This document shows, piece after piece, positions 17,242 through 25,865 of a DNA stretch of 64,000 nucleotides. The notes under the pieces are model-generated. The model was given only the letters and a program-made list of their open reading frames with translations, was not told where the DNA came from and made no database searches. Origin of the DNA: an uncultured Rhodobacter sp. (GTDB taxonomy: Bacteria > Pseudomonadota > Alphaproteobacteria > Rhodobacterales > Rhodobacteraceae). Positions within the stretch are counted from its first letter, which is position 1, and each line of letters opens with the position of its first letter. The translations under genes and the position numbers were made by a program. Location of the stretch: the NCBI GenBank assembly GCA_945952585.1, contig CAMFII010000007.1:124001-188000 (forward strand). The letters are read 5' to 3'.

Positions 17242-17317
17242 GAATTTTCTACGAAAATTCAAGGGGGCGCTGCCCCCTCGCGCCTTTGGCGCTCACCCCC
17301 GGGGTATTTGCGCCAAG
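17242..17317. repeat. intergenic hairpin repeat, copy A
   Basis: Between the convergent aroA and VOC stops. It opens with a perfect palindrome (GAATTTTC, TAC, GAAAATTC; 17242-17260), then a C/G hairpin (AGGGGGC, GCT, GCCCCCT; 17262-17278), a second small stem (GCGCC, TTT, GGCGC) and a tail CTCACCCCCGGGGTATTTG. The hairpin order and tail recur at 33999, 52773 and, more diverged, 45266. It probably works as a bidirectional terminator. Confidence 0.8.
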
Positions 17318-17332
17318 AAGAAGCCCAGGGCG

Positions 17333-17773
17333 TCAGCCGAGGGGTTTCTCGCCAATCCTCTGGGCGACCATGACGAGATAGCCGTCGGGATCCTGCACGA
17401 GAAATTCGCGCTGGCCGCCCTGCCGGTCGCCCCAGTGACGCCAGCGCTCGCGGGGGGCGACGTAGAATGGCAGCCCCGCCTCTTCCACGGCCCGGACATG
17501 GGCATCGACATCGCCGACATAGACCTGGAACACCACGCCGCGGCCAAAGGGGCGCTCCATCGGGCCGACTTCCCAGTCGCCATCGCGCGGATACATCATC
17601 ATCTGCGCCCCGTCCGGATGTTCGAGATACACGAACTGCTGTTCGGGGCGGGAATAGGCGATGCGGAAACCGAGCACGCCCCGCCAGAAGGCAAGGCTTT
17701 CCTCCAGATCGGTGATGAGGAATTCGGGCATGCCCATGGCCCAGGTCCGAGGCGGTGCGCCGGTGATCATCAT
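17333..17773 (-). CDS. VOC (glyoxalase/bleomycin resistance) family protein
   Basis: A 146-residue vicinal-oxygen-chelate protein. The beta-alpha-beta-beta-beta halves are seen in [15 protein letters not shown] and in [12 protein letters not shown], with F-L-V-Q-D-P-D-G-Y at the second metal-ligand region. The function (lyase, dioxygenase or antibiotic-binding) is not determined. I start at the first of two ATG codons preceded by GAGGAA; a start at M-G-M-P-E-F is possible. It is divergent from cmk and convergent with aroA, so it interrupts the aroA-cmk cluster on the other strand. Confidence 0.85.
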   Translation of the reverse strand: MMITGAPPRTWAMGMPEFLITDLEESLAFWRGVLGFRIAYSRPEQQFVYLEHPDGAQMMMYPRDGDWEVGPMERPFGRGVVFQVYVGDVDAHVRAVEEAGLPFYVAPRERWRHWGDRQGGQREFLVQDPDGYLVMVAQRIGEKPLG

Positions 17774-17837
17774 TTCCTCGCGGTTTGACAGGGGGCCATC
17801 CTTGGGCAACAAGGTCGTCCGGCGCAAGGAGGAGCGG

Positions 17838-18452
17838 ATGATCTTCACGGTGGCGATCGACGGGCCGGCGGCTTCGGGCAAGGGGACGATCGGGCGCGCG
17901 ATCGCCGAACGGTTCGGGTTCTCGCATCTGGATACCGGGCTGCTTTACCGTGCCGTCGGCGCGAAAGGCGGTGACCCGGTTGCGGCCGCGCGCGGACTGA
18001 CCGCGGCCGATCTGGCGCGCCCCGATCTGCGCACGGCCGAGGCCGGGCAGGCGGCGAGCCGGATCGCGGTGATCCCGGAAGTCCGCGCGGCCCTTTACGA
18101 CTACCAGAGGCGGCGGGCGCGGGCCGAGGGAGGGGCCGTCCTGGACGGGCGGGATATCGGCACGGTGATCTGCCCCGAGGCGGAGGTGAAGCTTTTCGTC
18201 ACGGCCTCGCCCGAAGTCAGGGCCAGGCGCCGCTGGCTTGAACTGGGCGGCGAGGCGGCGCCCCTGACTTTCGAAGCGATGCTGGCCGAGGTGCGCGACC
18301 GGGACGCCCGCGACATGGGGCGCGCCGATGCTCCGCTGAAGCCGGCGGATGATGCCGTGATTTTCGATACGTCGGAGATGCCTGTCGACAGCGCGGTCGC
18401 GCGCGCCATATCGATCGTGGAGGCGGCCTTGGCCAAGGGGAAATCAGAGTGA
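17838..18452 (+). CDS. cmk: (d)CMP kinase
   Basis: A 204-residue cytidylate kinase converting CMP and dCMP to their diphosphates. The P-loop is G-P-A-A-S-G-K-G-T at residues 8-16, the D-T-G-L-L-Y-R-A substrate segment follows, and D-G-R-D-I-G-T-V is the nucleotide-binding motif. The ATG follows AGGAGG. The gene sits between aroA and rpsA as in many alphaproteobacteria. Its last four bases overlap the GTG start of the SDR gene, so the two are coupled. Confidence 0.95.
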   Translation: MIFTVAIDGPAASGKGTIGRAIAERFGFSHLDTGLLYRAVGAKGGDPVAAARGLTAADLARPDLRTAEAGQAASRIAVIPEVRAALYDYQRRRARAEGGAVLDGRDIGTVICPEAEVKLFVTASPEVRARRRWLELGGEAAPLTFEAMLAEVRDRDARDMGRADAPLKPADDAVIFDTSEMPVDSAVARAISIVEAALAKGKSE

Positions 18453-19225
18453 CACAGCTTCGCATTCCGGATCTCGACGGCAAGGCAGTCCTTGTCACCG
18501 GAGCCTCGACCGGCATCGGGGCCGCTGTCGCGCTCGCTTTCGCTGCGCAGGGGGCCCGCGTTGGGTTGCATTTCAACTCGAGCGTCGAGGCGGCAGAGAC
18601 GCTCGCGGCCGAGATCGTGGCACGGCAGGGCCGCGTGACGCTCATCCGCGCGGACATCTCGACGGGAGCGGGTGCCCGCGAGGCCGTGGCGCAGGCGGTC
18701 CGGGCGTTTGGCGGTCTGGACGGGCTCATCAACAACGCGGGCGGCATGGTGCGCCGGGTTCCCTATGCCGAGGCGAGCGAAGCCGACTATGACGAGATCA
18801 TGGATCTGAACGCCCGCTCGGTCGTGGTCGCGAGCCAGGCTGCGATCCCTCATCTCAAGGCGGCTGGCGGCGGCTTCATCATCAACACGACCTCGATCGC
18901 CGCCCGAAACGGGGCGAGTGGTGGCGCGGGGCTTTACGGCTCGTCCAAGGCTTTCGTCCACAACGTCACCCGCGGCATGGCCAAGGAACTGATCTCCTTC
19001 GGCATCCGCGTCAACGCCGTGGCGCCGGGCGTCATCACCACGCCTTTTCACGAGCGCTATTCGACCGAGGCGCAGCTCAAGGCGCAACTGGCCACGATCC
19101 CGCAGGGCCGGCTCGGCACCGCGGAGGATTGCGTGGGCGCCTACCTGTTCCTCGCCTCGGCGGTCCTCTCCCCGTACATCATCGGCCAGGTGATCGAGGT
19201 GAATGGCGGGCAGCTGATGCCCTGA
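18449..19225 (+). CDS. SDR family oxidoreductase
   Basis: A 258-residue short-chain dehydrogenase/reductase. The cofactor motif T-G-A-S-T-G-I-G is at residues 17-24, N-N-A-G follows near residue 91, and the catalytic Ser and Y-x-x-x-K (Y-G-S-S-K) come near residues 150-170. It resembles 3-oxoacyl-ACP or glucose dehydrogenases, but the substrate is unknown. The GTG start overlaps the cmk stop by four bases. Its placement between cmk and rpsA, which are usually adjacent, suggests an insertion in this lineage. Confidence 0.9.
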   Translation: MTQLRIPDLDGKAVLVTGASTGIGAAVALAFAAQGARVGLHFNSSVEAAETLAAEIVARQGRVTLIRADISTGAGAREAVAQAVRAFGGLDGLINNAGGMVRRVPYAEASEADYDEIMDLNARSVVVASQAAIPHLKAAGGGFIINTTSIAARNGASGGAGLYGSSKAFVHNVTRGMAKELISFGIRVNAVAPGVITTPFHERYSTEAQLKAQLATIPQGRLGTAEDCVGAYLFLASAVLSPYIIGQVIEVNGGQLMP

Positions 19226-19237
19226 GGTGCCTTTTGC

Positions 19238-19266
19238 TTGCCTTTCAGGACGGATGCGCCTATAGC
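19238..19266 (+). promoter_or_regulatory. probable rpsA promoter
   Basis: A TTGCCT box, a 17-base spacer and TATAGC, located just after the SDR stop and about 170 bases before the rpsA start. Position and spacing fit a housekeeping sigma promoter giving rpsA its own strong transcript with a long leader. Read by eye only. Confidence 0.5.
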
Positions 19267-19436
19267 CCGCCCCGTCGAACAGGCCGCCAGAGCCAGGAGC
19301 GTGAGGACGAGAGGGTCGGGTCAACACCGGCCCTTGTTGTTTTCGAATAGCTCCCCATCTCGGGCGGGCAATTGGTGACAAGACCGGCGGAGCCAACCGC
19401 ATGGCCAGTGAAAATGATGAAAGGACCAAACTACGC

Positions 19437-21122
19437 ATGTGCGCTAAAGCATCCATGGAAGAATTCGAAGCCCTCCTTAAGGAGAGCTTCGAGATCGACA
19501 CCCCCGAAGAAGGTTCGGTGGTGAAGGGCAAGGTCATCGCCATCGAGGCGGGCCAGGCCATCATCGACGTCGGCTACAAGATGGAAGGCCGCGTTGATCT
19601 GAAAGAATTCGCAAGCCCCGGCGAGGCGCCGAACATCACTGTCGGCGACGAGGTCGAGGTCTATCTGGACCGGGTTGAGAACGCGAAGGGCGAAGCGGTC
19701 ATCAGCCGCGAGAAAGCCAAGCGCGAAGAAGCCTGGGATCGTCTGGAAAAAGCCTATGCCGCCGAGACCCGCGTCGAAGGCGCGATCTTCGGCCGCGTCA
19801 AGGGTGGCTTCACCGTCGATCTGGGCGGTGCCGTGGCCTTCCTGCCGGGCAGCCAGGTTGATGTGCGCCCCGTGCGCGACGCCGGCCCGCTCATGGGCAT
19901 GAAGCAGCCCTTCCAGATCCTGAAGATGGACCGCCGCCGCGGCAACATCGTGGTTTCGCGCCGCGCGATCCTGGAAGAAAGCCGCGCCGAACAGCGCGCC
20001 GAAGTCATCTCGAACCTGACCGAAGGCCAGGTTGTGGATGGCGTGGTCAAGAACATCACCGAATACGGTGCGTTCGTTGACCTGGGTGGCGTGGACGGCC
20101 TGCTGCACGTCACCGACATGGCCTGGCGCCGTGTCAACCACCCGTCGGAAATCCTGTCGATCGGCGAGACCCTGAAAGTCCAGGTCATCAAGATCAACAA
20201 GGAAACCCACCGCATCAGCCTCGGCATGAAGCAGCTTCAGGCCGATCCGTGGGATGCTGTGGAAAAAGCCTATCCGATCGGGTCGGTCCACAAGGGCCGC
20301 GTGACGAACATCACCGATTACGGTGCGTTCGTCGAACTGGAAGCGGGCGTTGAAGGCCTGGTCCACGTCTCGGAAATGAGCTGGACCAAGAAGAACGTGC
20401 ACCCCGGCAAGATCGTCTCGACCTCGCAAGAGGTTGACGTCATGGTCCTCGAGATCGACAGCGCCAAGCGTCGCGTCTCGCTCGGCCTGAAGCAGACGCA
20501 GCGCAACCCGTGGGAAGTCTTCGCGGAAACCCATCCGGTCGGTTCGACCATCGAGGGCGAAGTCAAGAACATCACCGAATTCGGTCTGTTCGTCGGCCTC
20601 GACAACGACATCGACGGCATGGTGCACCTCAGCGACCTGAGCTGGGACCAGCGCGGCGAGGATGCGATCCAGAACTACCGCAAGGGCGACACGGTGAAAG
20701 CCGCCGTCACCGAAGTGGACACCGAGAAAGAGCGTATCTCGCTCTCGATCAAGGCTCTGGGCGACGACACCTTCACCGACGCCGTCGATGGAGTGAAGCG
20801 CGGTTCGGTCATCACCGTGACCGTTTCGGCGATCGAGGATGGCGGGATCGAGGTGGAGTACAACGGCGCCAAGTCGTTCATCCGCCGCTCGGACCTGTCG
20901 CGTGACCGTTCTGAACAGCGCCCCGAGCGCTTCCAGGTCGGTGACCACATCGATGTGCGCGTGACCAACATCGACCCGAAGACCCGTCGTCTGGGCCTGT
21001 CGATCAAGGCGCGCGAGATCGCGGAAGAGAAAGAGGCCGTCGAACAGTATGGCTCGTCCGATTCGGGCGCGTCGCTCGGCGACATCCTCGGCGCGGCACT
21101 CAAGGGCTCCGACCGGGGCTGA
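19437..21122 (+). CDS. rpsA: 30S ribosomal protein S1
   Basis: A 561-residue protein with six S1 (OB-fold) repeats, each showing the G-x-V-x-x-I-T-x-Y/F-G-A-F/L-F-V pattern (for example N-I-T-E-Y-G-A-F-V-D-L and N-I-T-D-Y-G-A-F-V-E-L). It binds mRNA on the 30S subunit and aids initiation. I start at the ATG encoding M-C-A-K-A-S-M-E-E-F, preceded by AAAGGA; an ATG 12 codons earlier is also usable. The gene is followed by a strong terminator and then ihfB, the classic order. Confidence 0.96.
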   Translation: MCAKASMEEFEALLKESFEIDTPEEGSVVKGKVIAIEAGQAIIDVGYKMEGRVDLKEFASPGEAPNITVGDEVEVYLDRVENAKGEAVISREKAKREEAWDRLEKAYAAETRVEGAIFGRVKGGFTVDLGGAVAFLPGSQVDVRPVRDAGPLMGMKQPFQILKMDRRRGNIVVSRRAILEESRAEQRAEVISNLTEGQVVDGVVKNITEYGAFVDLGGVDGLLHVTDMAWRRVNHPSEILSIGETLKVQVIKINKETHRISLGMKQLQADPWDAVEKAYPIGSVHKGRVTNITDYGAFVELEAGVEGLVHVSEMSWTKKNVHPGKIVSTSQEVDVMVLEIDSAKRRVSLGLKQTQRNPWEVFAETHPVGSTIEGEVKNITEFGLFVGLDNDIDGMVHLSDLSWDQRGEDAIQNYRKGDTVKAAVTEVDTEKERISLSIKALGDDTFTDAVDGVKRGSVITVTVSAIEDGGIEVEYNGAKSFIRRSDLSRDRSEQRPERFQVGDHIDVRVTNIDPKTRRLGLSIKAREIAEEKEAVEQYGSSDSGASLGDILGAALKGSDRG

Positions 21123-21146
21123 GGCCGCTCGCCGCCTTGCAGCAAT

Positions 21147-21180
21147 TGGGGCTCCGCCGCTGGCGGGGCCCTTTCTTTTT
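21147..21180 (+). terminator. rpsA terminator
   Basis: A GC-rich stem (GGGGCTCCGCC, GCT, GGCGGGGCCC) directly followed by TTTCTTTTT, 25 bases after the rpsA stop. It is a textbook rho-independent terminator separating rpsA from ihfB. Confidence 0.85.
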
Positions 21181-21224
21181 GCGCGAAGCCCCGCCAAGTG
21201 CAGGCATTGGCAGGGTTTTCCTGT

Positions 21225-21252
21225 TTGTGCGGTGAAGTTTCTTCCCTATAGT
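21225..21252 (+). promoter_or_regulatory. probable ihfB promoter
   Basis: A TTGTGC box, a 16-base spacer and TATAGT, 53 bases before the ihfB start. It lies downstream of the rpsA terminator, so ihfB is likely transcribed separately from rpsA. Confidence 0.5.
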
Positions 21253-21305
21253 CACCTGAAGATCATGTGGCGGCCTGGCACGACCACAGGGGGGGACTCA
21301 ACGGT

Positions 21306-21587
21306 ATGATCCGGTCTGAACTGATCCAGAAGATCGCGGACGAGAATCCGCATCTCACGCAGCGCCATGTCGAGCGCATCGTGAACACCGTATTCGAAGA
21401 GATCATCGAGGCGCTGGCGAAGGGCGACCGGGTGGAGCTTCGCGGCTTCGGCGCCTTCTCGGTGAAAGCCCGCGATGCCCGCCTGGGCCGCAATCCGCGC
21501 ACCGGGGAAGCGGTCGATGTCGAACAGAAGAACGTGCCGTTCTTCAAGACCGGAAAGCTCTTGCGCGACCGGTTGAACGGCAAGTAA
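21306..21587 (+). CDS. ihfB: integration host factor subunit beta
   Basis: A 93-residue HU/IHF family DNA-bending protein. The core [12 protein letters not shown]-x-R and the arm [10 protein letters not shown] identify it as IHF; the start [10 protein letters not shown] and the neighbouring rpsA make it the beta subunit. It dimerises with IHF-alpha and bends DNA at promoters and recombination sites. A GGGGG-rich ribosome-binding site precedes the ATG. Confidence 0.95.
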   Translation: MIRSELIQKIADENPHLTQRHVERIVNTVFEEIIEALAKGDRVELRGFGAFSVKARDARLGRNPRTGEAVDVEQKNVPFFKTGKLLRDRLNGK

Positions 21588-21635
21588 ACCTCGGGCGGGG
21601 TCGGAGGTCCGATCCCACGGACGCGAGGCCTGACG

Positions 21636-21995
21636 ATGCGATTCCTTCGCTACCTGCTGCTTGCCCTGCTGGCGGTTGCGCTCCTGACCATCGCGCTGGC
21701 CAACCGGGCACCCGTGGCCCTGCGCCTGCTGCCGGACAGCATCGGCCCCTTTGCCGGCATCGGCTGGACGATCCAGATCCCGCTGTTTCTGGTGGTCTTC
21801 GGCGGCATCGTCGTGGGTGTGCTGATCGGCTTCGTCTGGGAGTGGCTGCGCGAAACCAAGCACCGCTCGACCGCCAGCCGCAAGTCGCGCGAGGTGGCGA
21901 GCCTGGAGCGCGAGGTTGCGCGCTTGCGCGAGGACAAGCCCGAACACAAGGACGAGGTTCTGGCGTTGCTGGAAAGCCCGCGCAAGGCAGGCTGA
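21636..21995 (+). CDS. LapA domain (DUF1049) membrane protein
   Basis: A 119-residue protein with two transmembrane helices (about 5-24 and 48-70) joined by a short loop containing A-N-R-A-P-V, then a charged C-terminal coiled coil (residues 80-110). LapA/LapB-type proteins take part in lipopolysaccharide assembly control in gammaproteobacteria; in alphaproteobacteria the role is uncertain. It lies between ihfB and trpF, three bases before trpF, so it is probably co-transcribed with trpF. Confidence 0.85.
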   Translation: MRFLRYLLLALLAVALLTIALANRAPVALRLLPDSIGPFAGIGWTIQIPLFLVVFGGIVVGVLIGFVWEWLRETKHRSTASRKSREVASLEREVARLREDKPEHKDEVLALLESPRKAG

Positions 21996-21998
21996 GCG

Positions 21999-22652
21999 AT
22001 GGCCGAAATCCGCGTCAAGATCTGCGGCCTGCGCACGCCGGCCGATGTCGAGGCCGTGGCCGAGGCGGGGGCCGCCTATGCCGGCTTCGTTTTCTTCGCG
22101 AAATCGCCCCGCAATCTGACAGTGACCGAAGCGCGGACGGCCGCGCTGGCGGCGCCGGTCGGATTGGCGAAGGTCGCGCTGGTGGTCGATGCCGATGATG
22201 CCACGCTCGACCGCATCACCGGTGAGGTGCCGCTCGACATGCTGCAACTCCACGGGCGGGAAAGCCCCGACCGGGTGGCGGAGGTCCGCGCCCGCTATGG
22301 GCTGCCGGTGATGAAGGCGGTCGGCGTGGCCGAGGCGGGCGATCTGGCGGCGGTGCTGGACTACAGCCTCGTGGCCGACCAGATCCTGGTCGATGCCAAG
22401 CCGCCGAAGGATGCCGTGCTGCCCGGGGGCAACGGCCTGACCTTCGACTGGCGGCTGGTGGCGCAGCGCCGCTGGCTCCGGCCGTGGATGCTCGCGGGCG
22501 GGCTGACGCCGGAGAATGTCGCGGAAGCGATCCAGTTGACCAATGCGCGGCAGGTCGATGTGTCTTCGGGAGTCGAAAGCGAGCCGGGCGTGAAGGACCA
22601 TGCGAAGATCCGGGCATTTGTGAAGGCGGCGCGCGGCTTCACGCTTCCTTAG
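21999..22652 (+). CDS. trpF: phosphoribosylanthranilate isomerase
   Basis: A 217-residue TIM-barrel enzyme of tryptophan synthesis, converting phosphoribosylanthranilate to CdRP. The K-I-C-G-L-R start motif with the catalytic Cys, the Q-L-H-G strand and the D-V-S-S-G-V-E phosphate-binding loop are all present. It follows the LapA gene by three bases, and trpB follows after 120 bases. Confidence 0.95.
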   Translation: MAEIRVKICGLRTPADVEAVAEAGAAYAGFVFFAKSPRNLTVTEARTAALAAPVGLAKVALVVDADDATLDRITGEVPLDMLQLHGRESPDRVAEVRARYGLPVMKAVGVAEAGDLAAVLDYSLVADQILVDAKPPKDAVLPGGNGLTFDWRLVAQRRWLRPWMLAGGLTPENVAEAIQLTNARQVDVSSGVESEPGVKDHAKIRAFVKAARGFTLP

Positions 22653-22772
22653 CATCCACAGGCTGCTACCAAAGATCTTGGACCCCTTCCTTGCTTCGGT
22701 CGGGTCAAAACCTCGCGCTTTACCCTGCGGCCGGGCGGCGCTACATCCAACAGGCCAAGCCCGGAGGATGCG

Positions 22773-23999
22773 ATGCCCGAAGACCTGCCCAACAGCTACA
22801 TGACCGGCCCCGACGAGCGCGGCCGCTTCGGCATCTTCGGCGGGCGCTTCGTGTCGGAAACGCTGATGCCGCTTATCCTCGATCTCGAGGAACGCTACGA
22901 GCATGCCAAGACCGACCCGACTTTCTGGGCCGAGATGAACGATCTCTGGACCCATTATGTCGGCCGGCCCTCGCCGCTCTACTACGCCGACCGGCTGACG
23001 CAGCACCTCGGCGGCGCCAAGATCTACATGAAGCGCGACGAGCTGAACCATACTGGCGCGCACAAGATCAACAACGTGCTGGGCCAGATCATCCTTGCCC
23101 GCCGCATGGGCAAGACCCGGATCATCGCCGAAACCGGTGCGGGCCAGCACGGGGTGGCGACGGCCACCGTCTGCGCCAAGTTCGGGCTGCAATGCGTGGT
23201 CTACATGGGCGCCCATGATGTCGAGCGTCAGGCGCCGAACGTGTTCCGGATGAAGCTTCTCGGCGCCGAAGTGATCCCGGTGACCTCGGGGCGCGGCACG
23301 CTCAAGGACGCGATGAACGACGCGCTGCGCGACTGGGTCACGAACGTGCGCGACACCTTCTACTGCATCGGTACCGTCGCCGGCCCGCATCCCTATCCGG
23401 CGATGGTCCGCGATTTCCAGTCGATCATCGGCAAGGAGGCCAAGCAGCAGATCCTCGAACGCGAGGGGCGGCTGCCCGACACGATCATCGCCGCGATCGG
23501 CGGCGGGTCGAATGCGATGGGGCTGTTCTATCCCTTCCTTGACGACAAGAGCGTACGGATCATCGGGGTCGAGGCCGGCGGCAAGGGTGTTGATGACCGG
23601 ATGGAGCATTGCGCGTCCCTCACCGGCGGACGCCCTGGCGTGCTGCACGGCAACCGCACCTACCTGCTGCAGGACGAGGACGGGCAGATCCTCGAAGGCT
23701 ATTCGATCTCGGCCGGGCTCGACTATCCGGGGATCGGGCCGGAGCATTCCTGGCTGCATGATGTCGGCCGCGCCGAATACGTCTCGATCACCGATGCCGA
23801 GGCGTTGGCCGCGTTCCAGCTCTGCTGCCAGCAGGAAGGGATCATCCCGGCGCTTGAGCCGAGCCATGCGCTGGCCCATGTGATGAAGATCGCGCCAACG
23901 CTGCCCAAGGACCACCTGATCGTGATGAACCTGTGTGGTCGGGGCGACAAGGACATCTTCACGGTGGCCAAGCACCTTGGCGTCAACATGAAGGTCTGA
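22773..23999 (+). CDS. trpB: tryptophan synthase beta chain
   Basis: A 408-residue PLP enzyme joining indole and serine. The PLP lysine lies in H-T-G-A-H-K-I-N-N (about residue 96), the phosphate-binding G-G-G-S-N-A is near residue 245, and the C-terminal N-L-C-G-R-G-D-K-D is conserved. A GGAGGATGCG ribosome-binding site precedes the ATG. The alpha subunit gene is not adjacent; it lies about 8.6 kb downstream on the other strand. A terminator follows the stop. Confidence 0.97.
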   Translation: MPEDLPNSYMTGPDERGRFGIFGGRFVSETLMPLILDLEERYEHAKTDPTFWAEMNDLWTHYVGRPSPLYYADRLTQHLGGAKIYMKRDELNHTGAHKINNVLGQIILARRMGKTRIIAETGAGQHGVATATVCAKFGLQCVVYMGAHDVERQAPNVFRMKLLGAEVIPVTSGRGTLKDAMNDALRDWVTNVRDTFYCIGTVAGPHPYPAMVRDFQSIIGKEAKQQILEREGRLPDTIIAAIGGGSNAMGLFYPFLDDKSVRIIGVEAGGKGVDDRMEHCASLTGGRPGVLHGNRTYLLQDEDGQILEGYSISAGLDYPGIGPEHSWLHDVGRAEYVSITDAEALAAFQLCCQQEGIIPALEPSHALAHVMKIAPTLPKDHLIVMNLCGRGDKDIFTVAKHLGVNMKV

Positions 24000-24027
24000 C
24001 GGACCTTCGCATCCACCGAAAATCTGG

Positions 24028-24060
24028 AAGCCCCGCTTTCTGGTGGGGCTTTTCCTTTTC
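24028..24060 (+). terminator. trpB terminator
   Basis: Stem AAGCCCC, loop, GGGGCTT followed by TTCCTTTTC, about 30 bases after the trpB stop. It is a rho-independent terminator that closes the rpsA-trpB block. Confidence 0.85.
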
Positions 24061-24223
24061 CGACAGTGGGTTGCGCCGAGCTCCGAGCGCCTAAACCCTG
24101 GTTTATGGACCTAAACCGCCTGCCAATGACAGCAATGCTAAACTCTCGGCGAATGGTCTGTTGCCGGAAAATGCGGCCTCGTTGGCCTGTCGCAACACCG
24201 CGGCGCAACAGAGAGGAAAGGCC

Positions 24224-24364
24224 ATGCAGATCTTGATCGCGTCCTCGATCGCCATGTTCATCTTCGCGGCCGGCAGCCTGCCATCCCAGGCTGCCGTATC
24301 ATCCGCTGTCGGGTTCCCGCCCACCGTGATGCATAGCGGCACGACATCAGGCGAACCGGTTTAA
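24224..24364 (+). CDS. possible small secreted peptide (46 aa)
   Basis: In the 519-base gap between trpB and the first PepSY gene, a short frame starts with ATG after GAGAGGAAAGG and encodes a convincing signal peptide (M-Q-I-L-I-A-S-S-I-A-M-F-I-F-A-A-G, cleavage near SQA) and a 23-residue mature part. It ends at TAA, but a neighbouring frame then stays open with protein-like codons to 24506. So this could be a small peptide, or the front half of a frameshifted gene. I see no homology. Confidence 0.35.
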   Translation: MQILIASSIAMFIFAAGSLPSQAAVSSAVGFPPTVMHSGTTSGEPV

Positions 24365-24518
24365 CTCGCTCGCCGCCGCCGTGGCACCGACGATCCAGCT
24401 GGAGATACGCGCTGCCGACGCGGCGCTGATGATCCGGTTTGCCACGGCCAAGACAGATGACTGCGGTCGGCTGCCCCCGCAGCCGGTCGTTTCCCCCGAA
24501 TCCTGAAAGGAGCCCCCA

Positions 24519-25136
24519 TTGAAACAGAAACTCCTCCCCTTCACCTTGTTCCTGCTGCTCTCGGGCGGCGGTGCTTCGGCCGAGGTCAATGTCAACGCGC
24601 TTGCGGCGGACCTTCAGTCCCAGGGCTTCACGCGCATCGAAATGCGGGAGACGCCAAACCAGCTGAAAGTCGAAGCGATCCGCGGCACCGAAAAGGTCGA
24701 GACCATCTACGACAAGTCGACCGGTGCGGTCCTCAAGTCCGAGACTGAGAGGGTCGGGGCCTTTGAGGACAACACCCCCGGTGTGACCCTGCGCCAGAGG
24801 AACCGCGATTTCGTTCGAGCGACCGAAGGGCCGTCATCCGACGACGGTTCCGCAGACGACAGCTCGTCCGACGACGACAGCCAGAGCTCGGGATCGGATG
24901 ACGGTCCGAACCACGATGTCGGAGACGATCATGGCAGCGATGATAGCGGTGATGACAACGGCGGTGACAATTCGTCGGGCGGCAGCTCTGGTGCTGGATC
25001 GCATGACGGCGGCGCGGACGATCACGGCGGCGACAGCGGCTCAGATCACGGCGATTCCGGCGGTGATAGCGACGGCGGATCGGGTGGTTCGGACCACAGT
25101 GGGAGCGGCGGCGGAGGCGAAGGAGCGGACGACTGA
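24519..25136 (+). CDS. secreted PepSY-like protein with Asp/Ser/Gly-rich tail (1)
   Basis: A 205-residue protein using a TTG start with an AAAGGAG ribosome-binding site. The signal peptide ends near ASA-E22. Residues 25-80 resemble a PepSY-like domain (L-A-A-D-L-Q-S-Q-G-F-T-R-I-E, then V-E-A-I-R-G, I-Y-D-K-S-T-G-A-V-L-K). From about residue 105 to the end the chain is almost only Asp, Ser and Gly with some His, strongly acidic and surely disordered. The next gene has the same design, and a membrane LuxR regulator follows. The function is unknown; calcium or cation binding outside the cell is one idea. Confidence 0.8.
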   Translation: MKQKLLPFTLFLLLSGGGASAEVNVNALAADLQSQGFTRIEMRETPNQLKVEAIRGTEKVETIYDKSTGAVLKSETERVGAFEDNTPGVTLRQRNRDFVRATEGPSSDDGSADDSSSDDDSQSSGSDDGPNHDVGDDHGSDDSGDDNGGDNSSGGSSGAGSHDGGADDHGGDSGSDHGDSGGDSDGGSGGSDHSGSGGGGEGADD

Positions 25137-25241
25137 TCTGCACCTTGATTGACCCTCGAGACCCGGCGCGCGGCAGTCTTGCCCCGCGACCGGGCGTCGT
25201 CGATACTGACCCGGCCCTGCCCGGGGGAGAGTGAGAAAGAC

Positions 25242-25832
25242 ATGCGGCGAAGAACCCTGCTTTTGGGGCTGGCACTGATGGCGGTTCCACTCGCGCCTGC
25301 CCTTGCTCAGGATGTTGGCCAGCAGATTGCTGGCCGCCTGCGTGAGCTTGGTTACCAAGACATTACCATGTCGCGGACCCTGCTGGGTCGGGTGCGCATC
25401 ACGGGCATTCGCGGCAGTGAGCAACGTGAGATCGTCATCAACCCCAGCTCAGGCGAGATTTTGCGCGATCTCGCGACTGACACCCGCACAGGATCGGCGG
25501 CGTCTGACATTCTCGATGACGATGGCCGATCAGATCAAGGTCGTTCCCAATCTTCCGGTCGATCGGGCGGTGACGACTCCGGAGGCAGCAACTCAGGAAG
25601 CGGCGGGTCCGGAAGTGGCGGCTCTGGTGGCGGCGGCTCCGATGACGGCGGGTCTGGTGGAAGTGACTCCGGCGGAAGCGGATCCAACCATGACGGCAGC
25701 TCCGGCGATGATGGCGGTTCGGACAGAGGCGGCGGGTCAGGCAGCAATAGCGGTTCTGGAGGATCCGGTTCGGGAGGTTCCGGATCGGATGATTCTGGTG
25801 GCGGTCACGGATCTGGTGGCGATGACGACTGA
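25242..25832 (+). CDS. secreted PepSY-like protein with Gly/Ser-rich tail (2)
   Basis: A 196-residue paralogue of the upstream protein. The signal peptide ends near ALA-Q23; residues 25-80 carry the same motif set (L-R-E-L-G-Y-Q-D-I-T, V-R-I-T-G-I-R-G, I-N-P-S-S-G-E-I-L-R-D). The tail (from about 96) is built of G-S-G-G-S and D-D-G-G-S runs, more Gly-rich and less acidic than in the first protein. The start is the ATG after GAGAAAGAC. The tandem arrangement suggests duplication followed by divergence of the tail. Confidence 0.8.
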   Translation: MRRRTLLLGLALMAVPLAPALAQDVGQQIAGRLRELGYQDITMSRTLLGRVRITGIRGSEQREIVINPSSGEILRDLATDTRTGSAASDILDDDGRSDQGRSQSSGRSGGDDSGGSNSGSGGSGSGGSGGGGSDDGGSGGSDSGGSGSNHDGSSGDDGGSDRGGGSGSNSGSGGSGSGGSGSDDSGGGHGSGGDDD

Positions 25833-25865
25833 CGGCGTGCTGAGACGGCGCAGGGCGGACCGGGG

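Noticed and set aside
19431-21197. Minus-strand 588-codon frame opposite rpsA.
   Set aside because: S1 repeats on the plus strand explain the coding signal fully.
22653-22772. Tryptophan attenuator or leader peptide before trpB.
   Set aside because: No short frame with Trp codons followed by alternative hairpins was visible in the 120-base gap.
21252-23975. A 907-codon open frame on the minus strand opposite ihfB-trpF-trpB.
   Set aside because: It is the antisense shadow of well-recognised genes in high-GC DNA; its product is Arg/Gly/His-rich without any family motif.
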